Positions 1 through 7,652 of a stretch of 64,000 nucleotides of DNA are shown here, piece after piece. The notes below the pieces were generated by a model. That model had not been told where the DNA came from. It worked only from the letters and a program-made list of their open reading frames with translations, and made no database searches. Location of the stretch: positions 61,757-125,756 of the IMG/VR virus record IMGVR_UViG_3300035698_017497; one strand, given 5' to 3'. The first letter of the stretch is position 1. Each line of letters opens with the position of its first letter. The stretch is from a virus. A program made the translations under genes and the position numbers.

Positions 1-1
1 G

Positions 2-2509
2 ACAGCTGTGCAGGTATGCTACAGAGACTGGATGCCATTTGGGGATGATGCTAATAAGCAACAAAATTGGCGAATAATGTTTGATGGTAGTGTAAGTAAA
101 TTCTATAAAGTTGATCAGTCACATCAAGGCCGCGGGGTATCATTAGTCTGCAGGGACTTCAGGGCAGATATAAGGAAAACTCCAGCATCTATTGTGTATT
201 CTGGAGGACAAGACTTTAGCGTTAACGAGACTAATGTAGCTGGCATCAGCAGAACCTACTCAGTTAAGTATGGCTCCAGCGAACAGAACGCGACTCAAAG
301 GCAATTTAAGGGCGATGCTCTGTCATCAATTTTGACTATACTTCAGAGGATAGCAGGAAATTCGGCAGGGCTAAACGATAAGCCGACATTATACAATTTG
401 ACTTCAATCAATTCAATGCTTAAGAAAATGATCAAAGAAGCTACAGACGGTGGAACCCAGGCTCAGTTTGGTTTTTTCCTAGACGCTATGGCTAGAGGAG
501 TATGGTTAGAAGCTACGAATGCGTCATCATTAGCTATCTATTTGAATAAGAGATTGAGGATGGATAAGCGTCTTCTGATTCCAAAGAACGAGGCTGGAAC
601 TCTTATATTTAATTCACAGCTTGGGTCTTTTGGCGAAGGTGGCGGTGCTCATATAGGTAGTATTATAATGGGACATTCAAGGTACTCAAGTGTAGAGGCT
701 GTTATAATGAGGCTTGCCGCCTTATTTATGATGAGGCCATATGCATGTAGTACTCCATCTTTAATAGACATATCTGCTGGGCGTAAGGATAATCGGACGC
801 AGGTGATGGATGATCGTGTTTATAAATTTATGGTCACTGATCATCCTGACGAATTTGGCGCACCATATATGATAAATCAAGGCATGATACTTCCACCTAT
901 GGAATTCACTGCACCTCCGAATTGCAATTTGATATTTCCATGTATGACTACCAGAGTAGAGTGGAATCATGATTTTGATATGGATTACACAAGAGCTCAC
1001 TACAGCGTTAATAACTTTTTTAATAATGGCGGGAGTAAAGCTTTTGGGTGCGAAACGTATTCTCTTCCAGCATCACTTAAAGAGAGTAAAGAAAAAGGAA
1101 TGCTTCTAACTGAGGAAGAACGTTACAAAGGTGTGAATATGATGCAGGGGTCTCTTAGGAATGCTTTAATAAGAGATGACTCAATATCGGCATACCTTAG
1201 TACTACTAGTGATGTTAAAGCTTACAACACGGCGGTATCATTGGTAGCAGATCTTACTGCAGAGGTTGATGATCTAAAATCAAAAAAAGAAGGAAAATCT
1301 ATTAAGATTTTAGCAACATTAACAAAAAAAATAAAGACAGTTGTCAGTAAGATGGAAAAGCAAAAGAAAGCTATAAAGATTGTTCAAGACGCTACCCAGA
1401 AAAAAGATGGCAGCGTTAAGAAGGTTGCTTTACATCATGCTATGGTGAAATTTTTTAATGCAAGGTATAGCGGGAGAGTATGTAATATAGAAATGACATT
1501 TAACCCATTTATAATGGCCGGCTTTCCTTCAGCCGTATTCTCAGGGGTCAATGTTCATGGCGAGGATGATTCTAAGAATATAATTGGAATGGTGCAGCAG
1601 GTGAAACATCTGATACAGATATCCCCAAATGGAGGTGAAGCGGTAACATCTGTAGTCTTGAACAACACAAGATTTGAAGATGAGCCAACTGACATGAACG
1701 ATACCGGAGCCCCTCTATTTCTAAAAGCCACCAATAGAATTGATGCCGAGATAGATCCTGAGACTGATGATTTGAGTGTTGGTTATTATACCCCCAATCC
1801 AAAGGGCGGATCTCAGTTTACTAAGAAAAATGAAGCTTTGTCAAAACTTAAAATCGACCCATACGACACATTCTCTTTAGACTCTACATATAATAAACCG
1901 TCTGAATATAAATACGTAAAAGATTTGGTATCGATATCCAAGGAAGATGCCGGCGCAGGGGTATCGAATAGAATATATCTTGACAAGACATACGAGCCAA
2001 ACAGGGTATCGAAATTCTATAAAAATATATTGGGAATCCCAAAAAGCTTTATGCGTAATACATATTTTGGAGCTGATAAAAAGTCTCATACATATGCATA
2101 TGATTCAATTCATGAGGGGCTTAGGAATATATCTGATAATAATAAAGACATGCTTAGTAATTATGAGAGTGCTATGAATTACATATATAGGAATGTAGTG
2201 TCTGTAAATAAATTCTTCGTAAATATCCTCGGCATGAGTAGAAAGATAGATCTTGGCAATGGTAGCGTCTACTCGAATAACCATGAGAACCCAAGCGTAG
2301 TCGCTGATAATGAGATAGACAGCGAATACTTTGGGGTGACAACTGTCGACTATAATGAGAATAAAAGCAAATACTATGTAAGGGGATTGCTTCCAGGAGA
2401 TTTTAGCAGCGTTAAAGAGAGGCTCCCGGAAACCGCAATGATATCCGAGCGCAAACAAGCTGTAAAAAAATATAGAGAGCAAGCATTAATTATTGCAACT
2501 AGACAGTAA
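2..2509 (+). CDS. Large virion structural protein, possibly baseplate/tail hub-like (5' end outside window)
   Basis: The reading frame is open to the left edge, so the true start probably lies outside the window; the first possible start inside is a GTG at 8, with 833 residues from there. There is no signal peptide or clear membrane segment. A Lys-rich, probably coiled-coil stretch lies around residues 415-470. Around residues 495-510 the motif MTFNPFIMAGFPSAVF resembles the 'NP...GFP' segment of phage hub or late-control-D-like beta-barrels. That resemblance and the nearby baseplate genes suggest a hub or central tail protein. The assignment is an inference, and the family is not recognised with certainty. 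The gene is followed closely by a small ORF that lacks a ribosome-binding site. Confidence 0.6.
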   Translation, partial: TAVQVCYRDWMPFGDDANKQQNWRIMFDGSVSKFYKVDQSHQGRGVSLVCRDFRADIRKTPASIVYSGGQDFSVNETNVAGISRTYSVKYGSSEQNATQRQFKGDALSSILTILQRIAGNSAGLNDKPTLYNLTSINSMLKKMIKEATDGGTQAQFGFFLDAMARGVWLEATNASSLAIYLNKRLRMDKRLLIPKNEAGTLIFNSQLGSFGEGGGAHIGSIIMGHSRYSSVEAVIMRLAALFMMRPYACSTPSLIDISAGRKDNRTQVMDDRVYKFMVTDHPDEFGAPYMINQGMILPPMEFTAPPNCNLIFPCMTTRVEWNHDFDMDYTRAHYSVNNFFNNGGSKAFGCETYSLPASLKESKEKGMLLTEEERYKGVNMMQGSLRNALIRDDSISAYLSTTSDVKAYNTAVSLVADLTAEVDDLKSKKEGKSIKILATLTKKIKTVVSKMEKQKKAIKIVQDATQKKDGSVKKVALHHAMVKFFNARYSGRVCNIEMTFNPFIMAGFPSAVFSGVNVHGEDDSKNIIGMVQQVKHLIQISPNGGEAVTSVVLNNTRFEDEPTDMNDTGAPLFLKATNRIDAEIDPETDDLSVGYYTPNPKGGSQFTKKNEALSKLKIDPYDTFSLDSTYNKPSEYKYVKDLVSISKEDAGAGVSNRIYLDKTYEPNRVSKFYKNILGIPKSFMRNTYFGADKKSHTYAYDSIHEGLRNISDNNKDMLSNYESAMNYIYRNVVSVNKFFVNILGMSRKIDLGNGSVYSNNHENPSVVADNEIDSEYFGVTTVDYNENKSKYYVRGLLPGDFSSVKERLPETAMISERKQAVKKYREQALIIATRQ

Positions 2510-2529
2510 AATATAGTATTTTTAATATT

Positions 2530-2793
2530 ATGGAAAAATTAGCAATTAAATTAGGACCAATGGCTCGCAAGATTGCACTGTATGGTGATTCATTTTCTAG
2601 AAGTGATGTTTTGCGCAATGCTTCTAAGAAGGCTAAGTTTGCCGATGAGGTGTTTGAAGTGTCTCCGTCTAGGTATAAGTCCAACTTTCCAAGTATGAGC
2701 TCTGGAGCTGGCGAAATTGCAGCTGTTCCAAAAACATCGAGAGTTGCTGGGCAGTTAAATATAAAAGAGTTTACTCAATCTTACAGGCCATAG
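2530..2793 (+). CDS. Small hypothetical protein, 87 aa
   Basis: This short protein of unknown function begins MEKLAIKLGPMARKIAL. It is basic at the N-terminus and rich in Ser and Ala, with no recognised domain. It lies 20 bp after the large structural gene. The intervening bases are only A and T, so no Shine-Dalgarno site is visible and translation may depend on the upstream gene. The N-terminal MEKLA recalls the EKIA motif of the next three genes. It is probably real because it fills the gap between two coding genes in the right direction, but its role is unknown. Confidence 0.55.
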   Translation: MEKLAIKLGPMARKIALYGDSFSRSDVLRNASKKAKFADEVFEVSPSRYKSNFPSMSSGAGEIAAVPKTSRVAGQLNIKEFTQSYRP

Positions 2794-2836
2794 AATTGAT
2801 GCATGTTTATCTGTTTAATTTATTAAGGAGCTTTCA

Positions 2837-3169
2837 ATGAGTTATGAAGATGTTTATACAGACGCTTACAATGATGAGCTGGAGAAGATTGCTAAGGAAA
2901 AGAAGCGCGGATTTAAGAGTAAAATTCTTGGTGCCGCAGGTTCAAGTTTTAATGCTTCAATGACTAGGGCTCTGCCAGCAGCTACAGTTGGAGCTGTGAC
3001 CGGATATCTAATATCGAAAGGTTCCTCAGCAGCAGTTAGAAACTCGGCCACACGTATTGGTGGCAAGATAGGTGTGATTGTAGCGCTCCCATTTACTGCG
3101 TTAAAAATGTATAATAACGTTATCAAGTCTGAGAAAAAGTTTCAGAAAAAAAATAATAGTATTAACTAA
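2837..3169 (+). CDS. Tagged small protein 1 (N-terminal MSYEDVYTDAYNDELEKIA)
   Basis: First of three consecutive proteins sharing an acidic N-terminal segment of about 19 residues, here MSYEDVYTDAYNDELEKIA. It is followed by a Lys/Arg-rich hinge and a Gly/Ala-rich hydrophobic region (about residues 45-95) that could insert in a membrane or pack as helices. The ribosome-binding site AAGGAG lies 8 bp before the ATG. No known domain is recognised. The shared head with divergent bodies suggests a common targeting, docking or processing signal, for instance for packaging in the virion. That role is an inference. Confidence 0.7.
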   Translation: MSYEDVYTDAYNDELEKIAKEKKRGFKSKILGAAGSSFNASMTRALPAATVGAVTGYLISKGSSAAVRNSATRIGGKIGVIVALPFTALKMYNNVIKSEKKFQKKNNSIN

Positions 3170-3187
3170 TTTACCAAGGAGTTTTCA

Positions 3188-3664
3188 ATGAGTTACGAAG
3201 AGATCTACACAGATGCGTACAACGATGAGCTAGAGAAGATTGCTGAAGAAAAGAAGAATGGAGTTCTCGGCAAGGTTATTGGTGGAGCAGCAATTCTCGG
3301 TACTGGCGCTGGGGCTATCTTAGGCGGTAGAAGTTTTTTAAGATCAGCTATTGGTAAATCTACGAAAAAGTATCTTGGAAGAAATAGCAGACGTTTAATG
3401 TCTGAAATGGAGTCTGACAGAGGTGATGTTGGCGGAGCCCTTAAAGACGCTATTGCCGAGGGCAGGTTAGGGATCGGGAGACGTACAAGATCTGGGGTAT
3501 CTAAAGCTAGGGATATATATAATTCTAATACTGGAAAGGTTAGCGGAGCTTATAATTCTGCAAAAAACAAGATTAAAAACGCACCTGATAATCTTAGGGC
3601 TAGCTTAAAATCTCAAAAAGACGCCGCTTCTCTTAAGAGAATAAAGATTGATGTTGGAACTTAA
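3188..3664 (+). CDS. Tagged small protein 2 (N-terminal MSYEEIYTDAYNDELEKIA)
   Basis: Second member of the tag family, 158 aa. After the tag comes a Gly/Ala-rich hydrophobic segment (about residues 28-50, containing GGAAILGTGAGAILGG) and then a basic, probably disordered or helical C-terminal half. AAGGAG precedes the ATG. The first 50 nt are identical to those of the gene at 3748, although the rest of the two genes differ. Glycine-zipper-like segments of this kind occur in membrane-active or virion-internal proteins, but no family is recognised and the function is unknown. Confidence 0.7.
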   Translation: MSYEEIYTDAYNDELEKIAEEKKNGVLGKVIGGAAILGTGAGAILGGRSFLRSAIGKSTKKYLGRNSRRLMSEMESDRGDVGGALKDAIAEGRLGIGRRTRSGVSKARDIYNSNTGKVSGAYNSAKNKIKNAPDNLRASLKSQKDAASLKRIKIDVGT

Positions 3665-3747
3665 TTTGGATTTTGTATAAACTACGTACAAAAAAACCAG
3701 CCATTAATACTTGTGGGTATTTTTCATTTTAAAAGATTGGATATAAT

Positions 3748-4215
3748 ATGAGTTACGAAGAGATCTACACAGATGCGTACAACGATGAGCTAGAGAAAAT
3801 AGCATCGTCTAGAGCTGAGGCTAAAAGGGGCAAAATCGCAAAACGATATCGTGATGAAGCTAAATGGAATGAATTTAATGAAGATCTTGAATCTTCCAGA
3901 ACTAGAAAGGGAGCAGTTGCAAATGATGCTATAGTACTTGGAGGCATTGGTGCTGGAATAGCGTCAGGAATTGGAACTATTGCTTTAATTAATAAAATTA
4001 GAAAAGGTAAAGTGCCTACAAGCATAACGCATGGCGCACTAGCAGGAATGGGTGCTGGCTTAGTCGGAGGTGTAATGGTATCAGATAGAGTTACTAAAAA
4101 TACTCCGTACGGGATAGCTTCAGATAAAGCTGTAAATAAGTACCGGAAATACCTTGAAGCCGAGTCTAGGCAAAAAAAGATTGATGAGATCAATCGATTA
4201 AAAAGCGAACTGTAA
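3748..4215 (+). CDS. Tagged small protein 3 (N-terminal MSYEEIYTDAYNDELEKIA)
   Basis: Third member of the tag family, 155 aa. The tag is followed by a charged helix (residues 20-50), then two Gly/Ala-rich hydrophobic segments (about 58-78 and 92-112) that look like a glycine-zipper hairpin, and a charged C-terminus. It is separated from the previous gene by 83 bp and has only a weak ribosome-binding site. An intrinsic terminator follows, so the three tagged genes end a transcription unit that probably starts upstream with the large structural gene. Its function is unknown; a virion-associated or membrane-interacting role is inferred. Confidence 0.7.
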   Translation: MSYEEIYTDAYNDELEKIASSRAEAKRGKIAKRYRDEAKWNEFNEDLESSRTRKGAVANDAIVLGGIGAGIASGIGTIALINKIRKGKVPTSITHGALAGMGAGLVGGVMVSDRVTKNTPYGIASDKAVNKYRKYLEAESRQKKIDEINRLKSEL

Positions 4216-4247
4216 TAGCCATATACATTTATGTACAAAAATATCAA

Positions 4248-4275
4248 GGCAGAGTTTATTCTCTGCCTTTTTTTT
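4248..4275 (+). terminator. Intrinsic terminator after the tagged-protein genes
   Basis: A 7-bp stem GGCAGAG/CTCTGCC with a six-base loop is followed directly by eight T residues. It sits 33 bp after the stop of the third tagged protein and before the sigma-like gene, and separates two transcription units. Confidence 0.9.
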
Positions 4276-4333
4276 AGCTATGGGGTGATTTATATTATAT
4301 TATAGTATATATCTAATCCGGAGAGCGTAAAGT
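4276..4333 (+). promoter_or_regulatory. Probable promoter region of the sigma/baseplate unit
   Basis: Between the terminator and the sigma-like gene lies a very AT-rich stretch with TATATTATATTATAGTATA around 4289-4308, followed by a GGAG ribosome-binding site at 4320-4323. Its position just after a terminator implies that transcription restarts here. The exact promoter elements cannot be fixed by eye. Confidence 0.4.
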
Positions 4334-5038
4334 ATGGCACAGACAGATGCTGAAAAAATATTAGAATGGCAGAAAACCAAAGATCCTCAACTGTTCTTCG
4401 ACATTGTTAAGCAATACAATCCGATGATCCACAAAACTGTTAATCAGTATAGGACTACCGGGCTGGCAAAGTCTACACTTAAGGCTAGGGCTCAGGCTGA
4501 GTTTTTAAATGCGATTGTATCGTATAGCCCCGAGTATAAAACTTTACCATCTACCCATATATGGAATCACCTTAGGAAGATTCAGCGCGCTGCCACTGAG
4601 TCTCTAACATCTGGGCGTATCCCTGAACATAGAAATCTTAAGATGGCAACATTTGCAACCGTTAAAGCGAATCTGCGCGACCATTTAGATAGAGAACCTA
4701 GCTCAGTGGAAGTAGCTGAAGAATTGAAATGGTCTCCAAAGGCGGTAGAGATGATGGAGCGAGAGGTCAATGATGAAGTCACTGCGTCTAATGCAGAGTT
4801 TTCATTTTACGGTAATTCGACACAATTTGAAAATAAGGATCTGGCAAATGTTGAAATATTATATCATAGCAATGTGTCTCAGCCTGATCGCGTTATACTC
4901 GAGCACACATTTGGGTTTGGCGGAAAGACAAGACTTAACAATAAAGAAATTGCTAAACAATTAAACACAAATGAGATGGCCATTACCAGGGCTAAGAGAA
5001 AGCTCAGCGATAAAATAAGAGACATGAGGAGTGTATAA
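4334..5038 (+). CDS. Sigma-70-family-like RNA polymerase sigma factor
   Basis: This 234-aa protein has the layout of a small sigma-70 factor that would redirect host RNA polymerase. Residues 22-88 resemble region 2 (IVKQYNPMIHKTVNQY, AEFLNAIVSYSPE, THIWNHLRKIQRA). Residues 94-145 resemble region 3, with RIPEHR, a linker and the helix-turn-helix-like SSVEVAEELKWSPKAVEMME. Residues 183-232 resemble region 4 (NNKEIAKQLNTNEMAITRAK). A GGAG site precedes the ATG, and the stop overlaps the next start as TAATG, which implies translational coupling. A phage sigma factor for late genes is the likely role by context. The target promoters are not known. Confidence 0.75.
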   Translation: MAQTDAEKILEWQKTKDPQLFFDIVKQYNPMIHKTVNQYRTTGLAKSTLKARAQAEFLNAIVSYSPEYKTLPSTHIWNHLRKIQRAATESLTSGRIPEHRNLKMATFATVKANLRDHLDREPSSVEVAEELKWSPKAVEMMEREVNDEVTASNAEFSFYGNSTQFENKDLANVEILYHSNVSQPDRVILEHTFGFGGKTRLNNKEIAKQLNTNEMAITRAKRKLSDKIRDMRSV

Positions 5039-7143
5039 TGGCTGGGCCAAATATAGACATTGTTCAAGATCTCATAGATACAGAATGCGTTATTCGCCAA
5101 AAGATCAGGGACTTTTGCAAAAAAATCCGTGAAAAAATTGAGGCTATTGCGGACATAATTGAGACTATTGTAAATTTAATAATTCAGATTAGGTTTGGCA
5201 AAATGCCAGACGCTTTACTGGCAACGCTTATAGCTGCCTCGTTGCAGTTAGCAGGAGAGGTCGCAGCAAATATAATGGCAGCCACAGGAGCTGCTTTTAC
5301 AGCTATTCTTGAAGCCTTGTTAGGTCCTTTGTTAAAAATGATTATGGTAGCGCCCGGAGCATTGAGCAGCATAGTTAGAATACCTCAAGACGCTGCTATT
5401 AAAATTGCTATGCGTGAGAGTAGGTATATTAGAGCTGCACAAAATAACATGTCGGTAATTATTAAAATATTAAAGAAATGGTTAAAAGCTCCATCGCAGA
5501 TAAATTACAGAAAACAAATGCAGGACGCTCTTCGCCATATAAGTGCAGCAATTAAAAAGTTAAATTCCGTTATAGCTCAACTTGAGAATGATGGCAATTC
5601 TGTTTTTGATACGTCGGCATTTAAAATAGCTGAGCTGAATGTATCTAAGGCTATAAGTGACACTTACATGGAAATAGATAATCCTTTAATGGATGCCATA
5701 AAGGAATCCCAAAAGATTGAAGCTGACACCTATTACGTCACAGAGTCCGCAAAGATCAAGGTGGTTCATAAAGCCAATTTAGCAGATATAAAAGCAGCTT
5801 ACATTAAAGATGTCCAGGAAAATACCTTAAGTGATAAGATTAAAGTGCATAGGGATGGAGTATGGATTACGAGGCACTCTAAAAATAATACAAAAATAGT
5901 TGCTGAAAGTTTTGAGGAAGCTGCATATAAAATAAAGTACCAAGAAGAGCTGGACTTAGAAAATACAAGATACAAACTTGAGTTGTCTGTGGCAAGGGAG
6001 GAGGCTGATGCAAAAGCATTAGTGTCCAGGAAAGCTTTTAGAAGCGCTAAGGCTTCCGTGAAAACTGAGTTTAATTCAGACATCCAAACTCTTGGTGAAC
6101 AAGCTGGTAGTTTTATATCAAACATAGGCGAAGCGTACTATTCATATAAGCAGTGTCAACAGTATACCATATCTGTATTTAATTATAAATCATTAGTATC
6201 CTCCTTGATTGCATTTCTGATTAAATTTATCAGAAAGGCCGGCAATGGCACAGGTAAGCTGAGCGCAATTATGCTGAGCAAGGCTGTTGATGTCATAGAC
6301 CCTCTTGAACAGATGTATGAGGAGACGTTGAATAAAGCTGCTCCTGAATTTAAAAGCGAAATGGCCCTAGAGCTCGCTGCCGGACATCAGCTTTTGACTT
6401 TTGCAAAAGTTATAATGACATCAGCCTCCACCGACTCAATGATAGCACTGATCAATGCCGACGATTTACTTGAAGACGAACAAGAGAAGATGAATAAACT
6501 CATGGAGGCTATTTACAATATTAAAGATTGGGATGGAAAAACCGGAGTATGGGGAGTTCAAGCATCGATATCTCTCAGTAATCCTTACATAGACGTTATT
6601 TTAAAAGCTGCATCGTTATCGATAGCTCTTCCAATTGCTTTAATATCTGGTGATGGCGAGAAAGCAAATAGTACAATATCAGAATTTTATGGTAAAACAA
6701 GAAGTCTTAAGGCTCATAATAGAGTTGTGCTAAAGGCTCTTAATACTTATAAGATTCCGAAGCACCCATTCACTAAGGAATTTGAGGAAGTGCTTAGTAA
6801 ACTTGGATTCTTAAGTATGTTTTCTGCACTGCTATCTATAAAGGGAATCATCTCATCGATAATAGATATGGCTCAGGGGTTTAAGAATTTAAAGAGATGT
6901 CAGATGGATTCTGGCGCCAGTGCCAGAGGAAATACCACTTATAGGAATGAGGCTAAGGCCGCAGTACTTCCGGCAGTTGCAGACACGAGAGATGGAAGAC
7001 TTCGTGAAGTTGAACTTAAAGATATACTTGCAAGTGAGTTTTTGGGAGACGTAATACCTGAGGCTAATAGGAAAATAGACGAGAGCTTTTCTGGGTTTGG
7101 AAGCGACCCGACTGATCCGTCTGCGAATATACGTATCTATTAA
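5038..7143 (+). CDS. Large helical virion-associated protein, unknown function
   Basis: This 701-aa protein is mostly helical. An Ala/Leu/Ile-rich hydrophobic stretch spans about residues 58-107. Charged, coiled-coil-like segments lie around residues 160-190 and 245-345, and further hydrophobic helices around 385-400, 535-550 and 600-625. The composition could fit a tape-measure-like or internal tail protein, but there is no diagnostic motif and the length is modest for a jumbo-phage tape measure. Its start is coupled to the sigma-like gene (TAATG), and baseplate genes follow. The function is an open inference. Confidence 0.6.
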   Translation: MAGPNIDIVQDLIDTECVIRQKIRDFCKKIREKIEAIADIIETIVNLIIQIRFGKMPDALLATLIAASLQLAGEVAANIMAATGAAFTAILEALLGPLLKMIMVAPGALSSIVRIPQDAAIKIAMRESRYIRAAQNNMSVIIKILKKWLKAPSQINYRKQMQDALRHISAAIKKLNSVIAQLENDGNSVFDTSAFKIAELNVSKAISDTYMEIDNPLMDAIKESQKIEADTYYVTESAKIKVVHKANLADIKAAYIKDVQENTLSDKIKVHRDGVWITRHSKNNTKIVAESFEEAAYKIKYQEELDLENTRYKLELSVAREEADAKALVSRKAFRSAKASVKTEFNSDIQTLGEQAGSFISNIGEAYYSYKQCQQYTISVFNYKSLVSSLIAFLIKFIRKAGNGTGKLSAIMLSKAVDVIDPLEQMYEETLNKAAPEFKSEMALELAAGHQLLTFAKVIMTSASTDSMIALINADDLLEDEQEKMNKLMEAIYNIKDWDGKTGVWGVQASISLSNPYIDVILKAASLSIALPIALISGDGEKANSTISEFYGKTRSLKAHNRVVLKALNTYKIPKHPFTKEFEEVLSKLGFLSMFSALLSIKGIISSIIDMAQGFKNLKRCQMDSGASARGNTTYRNEAKAAVLPAVADTRDGRLREVELKDILASEFLGDVIPEANRKIDESFSGFGSDPTDPSANIRIY

Positions 7144-7190
7144 TGCATTTTCGATAGCAGTTACCAACCCCATATTGTATATTTTATATC

Positions 7191-7649
7191 ATGGATATAG
7201 ATTTCAATACAATTCTACGCGGTGACCGAGAAGAGTTCACCATTGAAGCTGGCGGTAAGGCCGTTGAAGGTAACCGTGCGCTGGCTAATCAATTTGAAAT
7301 TACGCTACTTACGTCGTGGAATGATTACTATTATCCTGAGACCGGTGAGATTAAGTCGGACACTTTTGGCGGAAACTCACTTAGATATGTTGGGCCACAG
7401 TACAACACTACTGACATTACAAGCATAATGGCAGCAATGACAGCCGCCGTAAATAACACCATTGAATCAATACAGAAGGAGCAAAGAAGTAAAAGTGTTC
7501 CGTTAAATGAGCAAATAAAATCAGCTAAAGTGTCCGATCTTTATACTAGCGGAGATACTATTTATTGTGTTATAGATGTTATTCCTATGGAGCTTGACCC
7601 TTATAGCGAAATCAAGTTAAACCTACCTATCATAAAGGTAAGGACATAA
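7191..7649 (+). CDS. gp25/gp46-like baseplate wedge protein
   Basis: This 152-aa protein has the size and position expected of the small baseplate protein of the T4 gp25 / Mu gp46 group, directly upstream of the J-like wedge protein. It contains a beta-strand-rich start, the FEITLLTSWNDYYYPETGE segment, a central helix (AAMTAAVNNTIESIQKEQ) and a C-terminal strand region (GDTIYCVIDVIPMELDP), matching the family's order of elements. In contractile-tail phages this protein joins the sheath to the baseplate. Sequence similarity is weak, so gene order carries much of the call. The start is the ATG at 7191, 47 bp after the previous gene. Confidence 0.6.
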   Translation: MDIDFNTILRGDREEFTIEAGGKAVEGNRALANQFEITLLTSWNDYYYPETGEIKSDTFGGNSLRYVGPQYNTTDITSIMAAMTAAVNNTIESIQKEQRSKSVPLNEQIKSAKVSDLYTSGDTIYCVIDVIPMELDPYSEIKLNLPIIKVRT

Positions 7650-7652
7650 AAA

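Noticed and set aside
2105-2482. 125-aa minus-strand ORF inside the first structural gene
   Set aside because: Antisense shadow of a coding frame; no ribosome-binding site and no neighbours on that strand.
3765-4247. 160-aa minus-strand ORF opposite the third tagged protein
   Set aside because: Opposite a gene with a conserved tag shared by two neighbours, so the plus strand is the coding one.
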